A DNA stretch of 64,000 bases from assembly GCA_963573385.1 (NCBI GenBank), contig CAUYLG010075769.1, positions 1 through 64,000 on the forward strand, given 5' to 3'. Below are positions 23,573-33,239 of this stretch, piece by piece. The position numbers were made by a program, and so were the translations under genes. Each line of letters starts with the position of its first letter. Position 1 is the stretch's first letter. The notes beneath the pieces were generated by a model. That model worked only from the letters and a program-made list of their open reading frames with translations, did not search any database and had not been told where the DNA came from. The DNA is from Cacajao melanocephalus. Its lineage: Eukaryota; Chordata; Mammalia; Primates; Pitheciidae.

Positions 23573-24139
23573 GATGCACTCTGTCCTCTGCTGCCCTCCC
23601 TGGAGCAGCAGCCAAGGCCCCTCGGGGTGGAGTTTCTGGCCTCTCTGCTGCTTTCGAGTCTTCATTTCTAAGCAATACTGAGGGCCATGGAGAGGCCGGG
23701 AGGTTGGAGCTGCCCCAGGGACAAGGCCCCAGCTCACCCATGTGTGGCGTATCCTGAAGATGGGGGCCACTCATGTGTTTGGAAGTCAGCATCTTAGGCT
23801 CCCCTTAAATCTCTCGGTGTCTGGGGGTGGGTGAGCGCTCACTGGGGGTCCCAAGAAGAGGTCGGCTGAGTGTTGGTTCCCAGCTGCCAGGGGTCAGATT
23901 GTTGTCCCCCCAGGGAAGTGCTGGGGGCTTTACCTCCAAAGGCTTCTGGGACCCAGCAACCCCTTTATTGGTGACCCCCTCTTGTGACCCAAAAAGGCTC
24001 AGTGGGCCCCAGTCTGACACAAAGCCACCCTCCGAGAGCCTTGGTCTCCCTCACTCCTGGGAAGTGCCTTGTGGGGCCATGGATGGAGGCTGGTCCCTAT
24101 CACCCCAAGCAGGAAGCGCAGCAGATGTGAGGAGACGGG
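23573..24139. other. Single-copy sequence
   Basis: No gene or repeat recognised. Confidence 0.35.
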
Positions 24140-24400
24140 CGGGGGCCCCGTCCAGCAAAAGCCACCACCATGGGCAATTAGTTAACATCAGCACACTCAG
24201 AGCTGTCCAGCCAGAGGAGGAATCGGATGATTGCAGCTATCGCTAACAGATTGATCACGACCTACGAGCCGGCCTGCGAGTCTGCAGCTCGGAGCTCAAC
24301 ACGCTATCGGTTCAGCCACCAGCGAGCAGAATCTCCCAAACCCTGACCGGCCCCACCTGGAGGCTCACGCCAAATTTAACAGATGACACAGGCTTCTGGT
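24140..24400. promoter_or_regulatory. Candidate conserved regulatory element
   Basis: The stretch contains gggcaattagttaacatcag (TAATTG-type and GTTAAC cores), gatgattgcagctatcgcta, acagattgatcacgacctac and cgctatcggttcag. It combines AT-rich transcription factor cores with CpG-containing single-copy DNA and has no repeat identity. It is one of the longest such islands in the window. Confidence 0.4.
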
Positions 24401-25083
24401 CCAGCTCCTCAGAGGAGGGGCCTCGGCCCTCCCATGTGCCAATGCTGGCTGGGCACTGGGGTCCGAGGGGTCACTCAGACGTCCCTAGGTGTGTGAATCC
24501 AGAGACACTTGGGACTCTCACTTCACCTCATAAAGAAGTCAACGCCATTGCCCTTCAGAGACTGGGCTGCATTCACAGTCGGGTCACTGCCAGCCTTGGA
24601 GGCCAGATGGAGTCCGTTTGCAGCGGCTACTGGAGCCCAGGAGCAGGACTGTCTGCAGGCTGGGGCATCCCGCCCCTGCAGCCCCGTGCACAGATGCCAG
24701 CGGCGTCCCAGCTCCACGCTGCAGATCTGGGCGCCTCCCGAGCAAGGAGCTCCTCCTGGGAGCTGCAGGCAGGAGGTTCCCCTTCCTGGATCTGAGGTTT
24801 TAATTGGAAAAAACTGTCCTCCGAGCAGCGAGGAGGGTCTGGTTTGGCACGGGTGGGTTTTCACCTGGGGCCACCCTCTTTGCCACCCTCCCCAGCTTCA
24901 ACAAGCTGGGCTTTTCTCGGGGAGAGTGGTACGCCAGGGGCAGCCGGGGGTCTGAGGACAGGGCCTGCCTGCCGGGCAGAGATGCTGGCCTCTGGCTGAC
25001 CAGGTGAGCTGCTCCCTTGCAGAGGCTGTGACAGGGGCTCTGGAGTGGCCCAGGGCCGGGTGGACCAGGCTCACCACAACGCC
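24401..25083. other. GC-rich single-copy DNA
   Basis: No supported gene. A small AT patch (gaggttttaattggaaaaaac) lies near 24794-24815. Confidence 0.35.
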
Positions 25084-25155
25084 ACCAAAGCAGAGAGGAG
25101 GCTTGTCTGACCCCAGAGCCTCCCTTCTGCCAGCTCCCTGGGGGGATGGGGCAGT
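25084..25155. repeat. Direct repeat, copy 1
   Basis: About 70 bp beginning ccaaagcagagaggaggc and running to ggatggggc is nearly identical to 25554-25622. The flanks do not match, so this is a small dispersed duplication of about 470 bp period rather than a tandem array. No transposon identity was recognised. Confidence 0.85.
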
Positions 25156-25420
25156 TCCTAATTTGGCCCCGCTCTGGCCGTGCTGACTTTAGGGAAAAGC
25201 CAGATGTGTTTGGCTCAAGAAGGGCCCCCCAGACACAGAGCCCCCAGCAAGCGGCAGTCTCTGCCCTGGGAAGGAGCTGACTGGGGGCTGGGCGTGGCTC
25301 CCAGAAGAGCCAGGCTTTCTCAAGGCCCAAGGCACTGTCCATGAGTGCAAGGCTGGGACCACCGGGCCAGTCTCTGGAAACCTCCCTCGGAGGAGACTCC
25401 GCCCAGGACTGAAGGACCCC

Positions 25421-25430
25421 CCAGGTGAGT
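25421..25430 (+). other. Full-consensus 5-prime splice site motif
   Basis: The sequence reads CAG followed by GTGAGT, the complete human donor consensus. No convincing upstream acceptor and open exon pair is evident, so this is a candidate lncRNA or unannotated exon boundary at most. Confidence 0.2.
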
Positions 25431-25553
25431 GCGCCCCGAGCTCCCCTCAGTGAGTCCTGCCCAGGGCGTGGGATCTCATTGCAGCTCCTGGGCCTCCCAC
25501 CAGCACCCCACGCCCCACTGACCACTCCTCAATGAAACCACGGAGCCGGCCAC

Positions 25554-25623
25554 ACCAAAGCAGGGAGGAGGCTTGTCTGACCCCAGAGGCTCCCTTCTGC
25601 CAGCTACCTGGGGAGATGGGGCC
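25554..25623. repeat. Direct repeat, copy 2
   Basis: Near-identical partner of 25084-25155, sharing gaggcttgtctgaccccaga and cccttctgccagct with a few substitutions. Confidence 0.85.
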
Positions 25624-26509
25624 CTGGGCTCAGCTGCTAAATCCACCTGCTCCCGAGTGTCCTGGAGGGGTGGGAGACAGCCCGGGGGAAAGCACTGTGC
25701 CCCTAGGTCTGCAGGCCACAGGGGAACAGCACAGCGTCAGAGGGCAGCCAGGTTTGCTGACCGCCCAGGGATGGGGAGGAACTCGGATGTCGGGGTGTCC
25801 CCCGCACTGGGAAACTCCCGGTGACTTGCTGCCGTGTTTGGTTTTGTTTAATTTTTAGATGAGTGAGGAAGAAGCAAAACCCTCATAACACACTTTTTGA
25901 CCACCGACGAGGCGGGGGTGGTGGCCTCTCCCGGGACGTCACCAAGAGGAGGCTCGCCCACCTCAGTGGCACGCCGGTGGGGACACTGAGCCGGGTGCGG
26001 GCCTGGTGGGGCTCAGTGTGAACAAATGGATGCCGATGGCAAGAGCCCTGTGGCCACCTCCTCCCGACTGTCCCTCCTGACCGCTGAGAAGAGGAATTCC
26101 GGGAGAGCACCAAGCAGGCATCCTGCTGGCCCGGGGGCGCCCTCTGTGTGCGGCACAGTCAGCTCCTCCACCCCTGGCTAGGGCTGGGCAGAGAGCGGGG
26201 AGCAGTCAGGTGCCTTTTGGAGGCCCAAAGACCCCCATCTCTGCCATGTGGGTGAGAGTCAGAGAGGCATGGACACCGCTTCTTAGGGGCATTCCTGGGC
26301 CGGGCAGTGCGGACAGCAGAAACCGGCCTGGTGGAGGTCCCAGTAGCAGAGGTGTGAGGAGCCTTCACTTCATTCACGCTGAGCTGGTTACCGCGACGTG
26401 GGGCATGAGGAAGCTCTGTCACCCCTGCTCAGGGCCTGGCACACAGGACCCCGTGCTCTGCCGACCCCGAACCCTGCACCCCCGTAGTGTCTTGGGGCCA
26501 GTGCTGCTC
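25624..26509. other. GC-rich single-copy DNA
   Basis: No gene recognised. A short AT patch (ggttttgtttaatttttag) lies at about 25840-25858. Confidence 0.35.
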
Positions 26510-26605
26510 TCTCCCCCTTACAGATGAGGAGGTGCAGGCGGAGACCTCCAGTGGCTGTCCCAGCTCACCCGGCACAGGGGCTGAGCCAGGACCCTGCTTG
26601 GGGCC
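26510..26605 (+). mobile_element. MIR-like fragment
   Basis: The words cttacagatgaggaggtgca and gctgagccaggaccc follow the MIR order (ttacagatgaggaaa then gagccaggattc). Diverged. Confidence 0.4.
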
Positions 26606-26954
26606 CCTGACTCTGGGCCATCCCCCACCCCGTCCTCCGGGTCTCCACCATCCCTGACTCCAGGGGGCACCAACCGTGACTCCAGAGGCGGCTGAGTCCG
26701 CCACAGAGAGCTTCCAGGCCACCGCCTCTAAAGTTGAAGTTTTCACGGGAAACCTGTCCTCCAAGCCGTGAGGCCAGAGCCAGGGTTCAGGGGTGGCTTC
26801 ATGACAGCAGGCAGGCAGCCTGTCTCGGGACTCCCTGAGCCATCCCATCTGCGACGTGGGTGGAACATCACCCACCCGAGGACGCAGCCACAGCCCGCGG
26901 GCCTGGCTAAGGAGGAGTCGGCCAGGGGTCTCCTCTGAAGTGACCAGAGACACT

Positions 26955-27112
26955 TCCTCCCTCCTTCCCCCTCCTTCCTTCCCTCCTTCCTTCTTCCTAA
27001 CTGCCTCCTTCCTTCCTCCCTCCTCCCTTCCTTCTTCCCTCCCTCCCTCCCTTCCTTCTTTCTTTCCTTCCTTCCTCTTTTCCTCCCTCCTTCCCCTCCC
27101 TCCCTTCCTTTC
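26955..27112. repeat. (CCTT)n / GGAA polypyrimidine microsatellite
   Basis: About 155 bp of nearly pure pyrimidine on the plus strand is made of ccttcctt, ccctcctt and tttctttcc runs. The minus strand is GGAA-rich. Long GGAA runs can bind ETS factors, and such mirror-type tracts can form triplex DNA. The Lys/Glu/Arg-rich minus frame is a repeat artefact. Confidence 0.92.
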
Positions 27113-27439
27113 ACCATTTACTGATGCCAACATGAACAAATGGGTATTTGTTCACCCCTGGAGCTGTAACCCAGCCTACGCCTTTTGTGGCTCACCCGGA
27201 GCCCTCCAGGGTGGCTCCTGCGTTCCTCGGCCATCCCTGCCCCATCGCTTTGTTTCTCGTCCCTCCTTATCTCCTGGCACCACAGGGGGCCCCAGGCTCA
27301 TCTCGAATTCCCCCCCCACTTCTCCACGGATCTCTGGCCCCTTCACTGGGGGCAGCGTCAGAAAGGGGATCAGGCTGCTGGATGTGTGCCTGGCCACAGC
27401 GGTGTCCTCGCTGGGCCTCTCAGCAGATATGGCGACATA
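27113..27439. other. Single-copy sequence
   Basis: No supported feature. Confidence 0.3.
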
Positions 27440-27645
27440 AAACATGGGTGCATGCCCACCCAGGCGTGCATACGTGTGTACACCACCCTGCATACCGACA
27501 GGTCAGCATGCATGTGTACACAAACATCCTGACGTGTGTCTGCATGGGCTGGTATAACACACATACACCCCACAATAGCACACATACACATCATCTGTGT
27601 CAGTGCCTCCCTGTGCACGTGTGTAGGTACATGTGGACACCAAGC
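27440..27645. repeat. CA/TG-rich low-complexity DNA
   Basis: Alternating gtgtgtac, acacacatac and catgcatg words form a decayed dinucleotide region. Confidence 0.65.
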
Positions 27646-28025
27646 CGTGTCGGCAGCACACAGGTCCATAGTTGCCAAGGTGATTTTTAACAGGGCTATG
27701 GGAGAGACGTGTTCATGCCCTGAGGGAGCTGGGGACAAAAAGGCACAGATCTGGGGGCTGTGGGTGCTGAAGGAGGCAAGAGATGCTTGGGGTCAGGGAG
27801 CCAGTGCGGATGTTGCAGGTTGGCGTTTAAACTGAACTCCAGGGATGGATGGGGTGAGAAAGGGCAGGCCAGGCAGGACCTGGAGAGAATCCCTGTTTGT
27901 AGAACTGGAGGGGCAGGGCCCGGTGGGGAGGCGACGAACACTCCAGGCACAGACAACCTGCGTCCCCCTCAGTGTTTCCTGCCACTTGATGTGGAAACTG
28001 GTGAACGACAGGGAGCGCGCAGGGC

Positions 28026-28135
28026 AGAGGGCGTGCAGCGTGCCCCAGCAGCGTCTCCACCCGCGGCCGAGGGTGCGAGTAGAGGGCGTGCAGCGTGCCC
28101 CGGCAAAGTCTCCACCCGCAGCCGAGGGTGTGGGC
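28026..28135. repeat. 55-bp tandem duplication
   Basis: The segment starting agagggcgtgcagcgtgccc at 28026 is repeated at 28081 with a few substitutions. CpG-rich. Confidence 0.85.
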
Positions 28136-28224
28136 AGAAGGAGCTTGGGCAGGGGGCAGGAGGACTGTCTTCGGGAGGAGGCCGAGTCCTGGAGAAGCCG
28201 CCAGCCCGGGTTTGTCTGATGTTT

Positions 28225-28365
28225 CTCGTGTCTAGCCTGGGATTGTGGGCTTTTGGAAAAAATCCCAAAAAGAGGGGTTACGGGAACTCTCTATGCCACT
28301 GCTTTATTGCGTCCCTGTTCGTCTAAAATTATTCCAAAATAAACGTTTATGTTAAAAATCACTGA
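28225..28365 (+). mobile_element. L1-type 3-prime end with AATAAA
   Basis: The order gggttacgggaactctctatg, ctgctttattgcgtccctg, ctaaaattattccaaaat and aataaacgtttatg matches the 3-prime ends of old LINE-1 (or HAL1) copies. AATAAA lies at 28338-28343. The remainder of the element is absent. Confidence 0.5.
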
Positions 28366-28834
28366 TGCAGTCAGCACTCAAAATCTAGACACTCACTGGG
28401 GTCCCAGCGGTTCCCCAGGCTCCCCCTCGAGTCTCAGGGCACCCACTGTGTGCAGGACGCTGGGTGCTCTCGGGAACCAAGGCCCAGATATGCAAGAGGC
28501 CAGGACCCCAGGAACTGAGGCAGCCCCCAATTCACACAGGACACCAGGCTCCAGCCACTGCCTAGTGAGCAGCCCCGGTGAACCCCAGGGTCGTAAGGGC
28601 CTCCTGTCCAGCCACGCCAGACCCACGATGTCACCAGCATGGCATCCCCCACCCCAATTCAAAGGGGCCCCACCCAAGCATGGGGTGGGGGTCCAGTGAC
28701 CTCCAGGGGCCCAGCGCTGAGCTCAGCCCTTCGCCCCAAGCAAGGAGGCGTCCCTTGGTGGGAAGCACGGCATGAAGGGAAATGATCGGTCCCATTGCCA
28801 GTGAACCCCACTAATGACTGTCTAGCACGTCTCT
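28366..28834. other. Single-copy sequence
   Basis: No supported feature. Confidence 0.3.
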
Positions 28835-28968
28835 GACTTTACCAGCAAAACTCCGCCTGCAAATCCCAACGAGCTGTGTCCTTGATTAATGCTAATGGTT
28901 TTTCTCACCAGCTGTGAAAATGTATTTTCCATAATTTAGCTGTCATTACAGGGGAAGGATTGATAAAA
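28835..28968. promoter_or_regulatory. Candidate conserved element with HOX/MEIS-like site
   Basis: The stretch contains cttgattaatgctaatgg, gtgaaaatgtattttccata and CTGTCATTA at 28940-28948, the reverse complement of a TAATGACAG HOX/MEIS-type composite. AT-rich, single-copy in appearance. A short (CA)n follows at 28969-28983. Confidence 0.4.
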
Positions 28969-28983
28969 CACACACACACACAC
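28969..28983. repeat. (CA)n microsatellite, short
   Basis: An uninterrupted run of about seven CA dinucleotides. Confidence 0.85.
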
Positions 28984-30034
28984 CTCGGGCTTGGAGGACC
29001 CGGAGGGAAGCAGGAGGAGGCCAGGAGGCAGCTGCTTCTGCCTGTGAAATGTGGGCACAGGTGCCCAGCCACACCCAGTCACCCGGCCGCTGGCTCCCCA
29101 GCCCTCATGCACCTCTCCACGGCAGGGCGCAGACCTCCCTGGGGCTCCGAGCATGGGCCTGGGTGCAGGACAAGACAGCGGCCCCCAGGCAGGGACCAGC
29201 CCTCCCGCCTCTCCTGGGTACTGGACCACTGGGCAGCATCTACTGGGCAGCTCAACGCACCCACCTCACAGATGAGGAACTGGAGGCCGGAGGACCCAGC
29301 AGCTCCTGCAGCTCAGCCGCAGCTGGGGAGCTAAGCGAGAAGTCAGGCTGCTGTGTCGGCTCCACACCGCTCTGTGCCCCCGCCTCCCGCTGGAGTGGGC
29401 TGGGGGTCGCACTGCCCTACCTTCCGAGGAAATGGAAAAAGAAGGCAGGTTCTGAGACAGAAGGGACCTCGACCCTCAGCCCAGCGTCCGTAGAAGGAAG
29501 AAAAGGAGAGCAGGGGAGACAGGAGGAGGGAGGGACTGGCCTCTGCGTGAGGTCTGAGGACCAGCCCTGGTGTTGAAGCTACTCCTGACCTCTCGGGGTG
29601 AAGCCACCTGCCCCCGCCATGGAAACACCCAACTTGCAGACATTTTCGTTCACAGTTTTTGTTTAAGGAAACTATTCTCAAAGTCATGGAGGCCAGAGTC
29701 CAGGAAGGAAGCAAGGAGGGAGGGAAGACACAGGCCTGGCCCCAGGAGGGGGTGGGGGACACCCAGACCTATCATTTGAGAGCCCCTTTGAAGATCCCAG
29801 CAAAGCAGAGGGCACGAGCTGTGCGGGCACCGCAGTCTGGGTCCCGCCATGGCCCTCGGCCAAGAATGGGAACCCAAGTGGCCGGGCCAGTGGCCCCCCG
29901 CGCCCAGCCCCTGCTCTGCCCTGACCTGCAGGCACGGCCGGGGCAGGGGCCCCCCAAAGTGGTTTCAAGCACAAATGAGTATCTGAAAAGTGCGTCGAGG
30001 CGGGGGTGAGCAGGGGAAGACGGAGCAAAGCCAG
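28984..30034. other. GC-rich single-copy DNA with a MIR-like trace
   Basis: The words ccacctcacagatgaggaac and gctggggagctaagcg near 29255-29335 resemble MIR in plus orientation. Otherwise no feature is recognised. Confidence 0.35.
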
Positions 30035-30470
30035 CGTCCAATCAATTAGCGCGCGTTTTCCGAGCTCCGTTGCGCTCTGCCTTCCATTAGCGGGTCCTCG
30101 TCCCGCTGCAGGCCCAGAGCCGCGACGCGGAAACGTTCTCCTCGTTTTAATCTTCACCGAGCCGGCCTTTCGCCTCCAGCCCGTCTAATTGAAACTAATC
30201 TTGGTGGGCAAGGCCTGTCTCTCCTCCTAATCCTCCTCCGAGGAAGTTCACATGGTCCCAATTACAGCCGCAGCAGCGCTTTCATTCCCGGCCTCGCCTG
30301 CCTCCGCCGGCCTCGGGTTTTGAAAGTCTGCATTATTAAGTCCATGCTTGTGAGTTCCCGCCTGTCACGGGCCGAGAGATGCTATCGCGGCTGCCCAGGG
30401 ATAAGGTTACCGCGAAGGCATTTTGTGGATTACGTTTCGCACGAGGCGACGGAGGGCAAAATAGCGCAGA
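30035..30470. promoter_or_regulatory. Large candidate regulatory element, TAAT-rich and CpG-rich
   Basis: More than 400 bp combines frequent CpGs with TAAT/ATTA cores: ccaatcaattagcgcgc, ttccattagcggg, cgttttaatcttc, gtctaattgaaactaatc, ctcctaatcctcc, cccaattacagcc and ctgcattattaagtcc. The mixture of CpG retention and homeodomain cores in non-repeat DNA is typical of strongly conserved developmental enhancers or CpG-poor promoters. No start site or exon can be assigned. This is the best single regulatory candidate in the window. Confidence 0.45.
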
Positions 30471-30844
30471 ACCCGTGAGCTCCCCAGGCGGAGGGGGAGC
30501 CGGGGGAGGGCTGGCCCGGGCCCAGCTCCCCAGCCTGCAACCTGCAGGGCGGAGCGTTGAGGAGGATTCTGGAAGCTTCCTGGAGGGGCAGAGAGGAAGA
30601 GTGGGGGAGTGGGGCCTCCCCAAGGAGCACAGCACCCCGCTGCAGAGCCCGCCGGGCTCCCCCAGCCCCCCATGGGAGGCTGCCAAGAGGGAGACCGGGT
30701 CCCTGGAGCCGGGCTCCGTGTTACAACAAGCCGAACGGAAACCCCACGTTTCCAGGCTGCCGAGAACGTCAAGTTTCCCTGCTCCGGGCTGGAATCCCAC
30801 GCCCGCCATGTGGGCACGCAGTGACCGTGGCTGATCAGACCTCA
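30471..30844. other. GC-rich single-copy DNA
   Basis: No supported feature beyond overlapping open frames. Confidence 0.35.
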
Positions 30845-30960
30845 GATGGCAGCGGGGATGTCTCTCATTAAACTTTTTAAAAAGAGAAAGTGCAGTAATG
30901 ATCACTTAATGAAAGCAGTTGCTTAAAGAAAATTCCCCACCTCTGAGATGACAGAAGGAA
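30845..30960. promoter_or_regulatory. AT-rich candidate element
   Basis: The words cattaaactttttaaaaaga, gcagtaatgatcacttaatg and gttgcttaaagaaaattcc form another AT island next to the larger element at 30035-30470. Confidence 0.3.
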
Positions 30961-32446
30961 AACAACGCAGTGGGCCTCTGGCAGGGCCCTCAGGGAGGGA
31001 GCAGGGCATGAGAGACGAGCCCCCCAGCCCCCCGAACTGACCAGACCCCACCTCAGATGCCAGACTTGGAGCAGAGTGTCAGGCGGCCACGGTAAGGACA
31101 GGAGGCCCTCGCGGCCGCGGTGCCCACCGGGGCTGCTTTCTAGGCGCGTGGCTGGAGCGTGCTGTCCTCCGTGAGCCGGGGGCTGCCTCCGTCCTTGGGG
31201 TCCCGACTTCATGTGTACGTAGGCCTCGGTTCCCAAGACCACCCGATGCCCTGCACACAGTGCTGCTCTGAGACGCGGGGAAGAGCCTGGGGAGCCGTCA
31301 GGACCCCCCTCGTGTTTAGACCGGTGCCTACTGTCTGCCCATCACCCTGCAGGGCCTGGGGCAAGGCTCTGCCATTCTCGACCCTGATGTGTGGCTTGCG
31401 GACTGAGTTGGGGACTTAAAGCTGGAGGTGCATCAATCCTCATCCACCGCCCCCACCTGTGCACTCTGCCCGGCACCCCTGGTTTTTTCAGAAGAGCTCA
31501 CAGAGCAGAAAGAACTCCACACAAGAAACTCCACCCAACCGAGACCCCATGGAGTGGGACCCCCCTCCCTGCTCCCCTGGAAGGCTCTCACACCTCCGTC
31601 CACCAGGGCAGGGCACAGAGCTCTGGCTTCCAGGCCAAGCTGTGAAACCGTGTGCAGAGCTGCCCCTGTGACTAGGAGGACACCCAGGCCGAGGTGACAG
31701 CACGTCAGGATGCTGCCCCTCCTCCTCACTCTGCATCTCCCGGTGCCCACTGTGCTGCCCAGCTGGACCTTGGACCCTTGAGCTGGCTTCAGAGTTCTTT
31801 CCCCTCCAATAGCGTCTCCTACATGGAGGCCCATGGGGCTTACCCCGACAGCCAGCACCAAGCCTGGCTTTCTCTCCGGCATCACAGAGCCGGAACTCCC
31901 ACCTGGGCCGGTTGAGGACAAGGTAAAGGAACACCCCGCGGCCCTGGCTGGCCTGGGGCCTGGGGCAGGATGTGCGCTGTGCCCCCCTCAGAGGCCTCTC
32001 CCCTCCCCATCACCTGCCAGACCACCTTCCAGCTTTCTAGTCTCTGCTGCAGGCCTGCCTTCTCCAGGTAGTTTCTGGGGGCCCCCGCCAGGAGCCGGTA
32101 CTGGTCCCAAGTCCCAGGAGTCAGCCGCATGCATGTGAGTCTCAGCTTCGGATGGGAGTGAACCCCTAACCCAGGACCAGACGCCCCACACAGGCTGTGT
32201 CTGCAGCACCCAGGTCACTGCACAGAGCTGGACACAGCAGATACCAGCCGCTGCCACAGCTCAGTGCTCCTTCCTGGCCGGGAGGGGCAAGCAGGGGAGG
32301 CCAAGGGAAGATGAGCAGGAGGCCACAGAGATCGTGGGGGTCAAGGCAGGAAAGGAGAGAGAGGAAAGGAAAGTCACAGCCGCCCTACAGTATACACGTG
32401 TTGTACACAATAATGATACGCAAGTTTTATTTGCCAGCTTAGAAGT
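30961..32446. other. GC-rich single-copy DNA
   Basis: No gene recognised. Frames up to 162 codons on the minus strand have no family resemblance. Confidence 0.35.
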
Positions 32447-32732
32447 TAAAACAAATTTTTTTGACTTGCTCTATCACCCAGCCTGGAGTGCGGTGGCGTG
32501 ATTTTGGCTCACGGCAGCCTTGAACTCGCAGGCTCAAGCGATCCTCCCATCACAGCTACCTGAGTAGCTGAGACCACAGCGTGCACCACCACACTCAATT
32601 CATTTTTTAAAGATGGGGTCTCATTGTGTTGCCCAGGCTGGTCTCAAACTCCTGGGCTCAAGCGATCCTCTGCCTCAGACTCCTAAAGTGCTGGGATTAC
32701 AGGCATGAGCCACCATGCCTGGCCCTAAAACA
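32447..32732 (-). mobile_element. AluJ element
   Basis: A reverse-orientation Alu has the older AluJ word cctgggctcaagcgatcc and many changes. The body is about 32456-32725. Flanking taaaaca at 32447-32453 and 32726-32732, each continued by T-rich DNA, is a likely target-site duplication. Confidence 0.9.
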
Positions 32733-32744
32733 TTTTTTTAAAAG

Positions 32745-33060
32745 AGAAAAAAGGGAAATCAAAATGATTGACAATGCCAAGTGCTGACAAGGTTGTGGAG
32801 AGACTGGAAGTCAGCACCTCACACACAGGCATTTCGGGAAAGCGCTGGCCAGTTTCCTGTGAGGTAAAACCTGCACTTATACCATAGGACCCAATATTCC
32901 ACTACTGGGTGTTTACCCGAGATGAAAAGAGGTGTCCACCAAAGAACCTGTAGGCGAATCTTCAAACAAACAGTATTCCAGCCCTACGCTGGAAAAACGA
33001 CACCAAAAGGCTGATGGATAAATGGCCTGTGGTTCACGGTTCACTAGATACATACAACAG
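32745..33060 (+). mobile_element. L1M 3-prime fragment
   Basis: The order caagtgctgacaaggttgtg, ataggacccaatattccact, actgggtgtttacccgagat, gtccaccaaagaacctgtag and gatggataaatggcctgtgg follows the region after ORF2 of old LINE-1 families. It then runs into a 49-bp tandem repeat. Confidence 0.75.
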
Positions 33061-33208
33061 ATACAATGTGGGGTGTATACAGGGGATAAGCTGTGTGGGT
33101 GTCTCGTGGATACAATGTGGGGTGTATACAGGGGATAAGCTGTGTGGGTGTCTCGTGGATACAATGTAGGGGTGTATACAGGGGATGAGATGTGTGGGTG
33201 TCTATGTA
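33061..33208. repeat. 49-bp tandem repeat, three copies
   Basis: Units start at 33061, 33110 and 33159, each beginning atacaatgtggggtgtatac or a close variant. The first two are identical and the third has several changes. The array starts where L1 consensus reads roughly tggtatatacaatgg, so it looks like an amplified L1 segment. Confidence 0.95.
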
Positions 33209-33239
33209 ATTATGCCTCAAGAAAGTTACCTAAAGTTTT

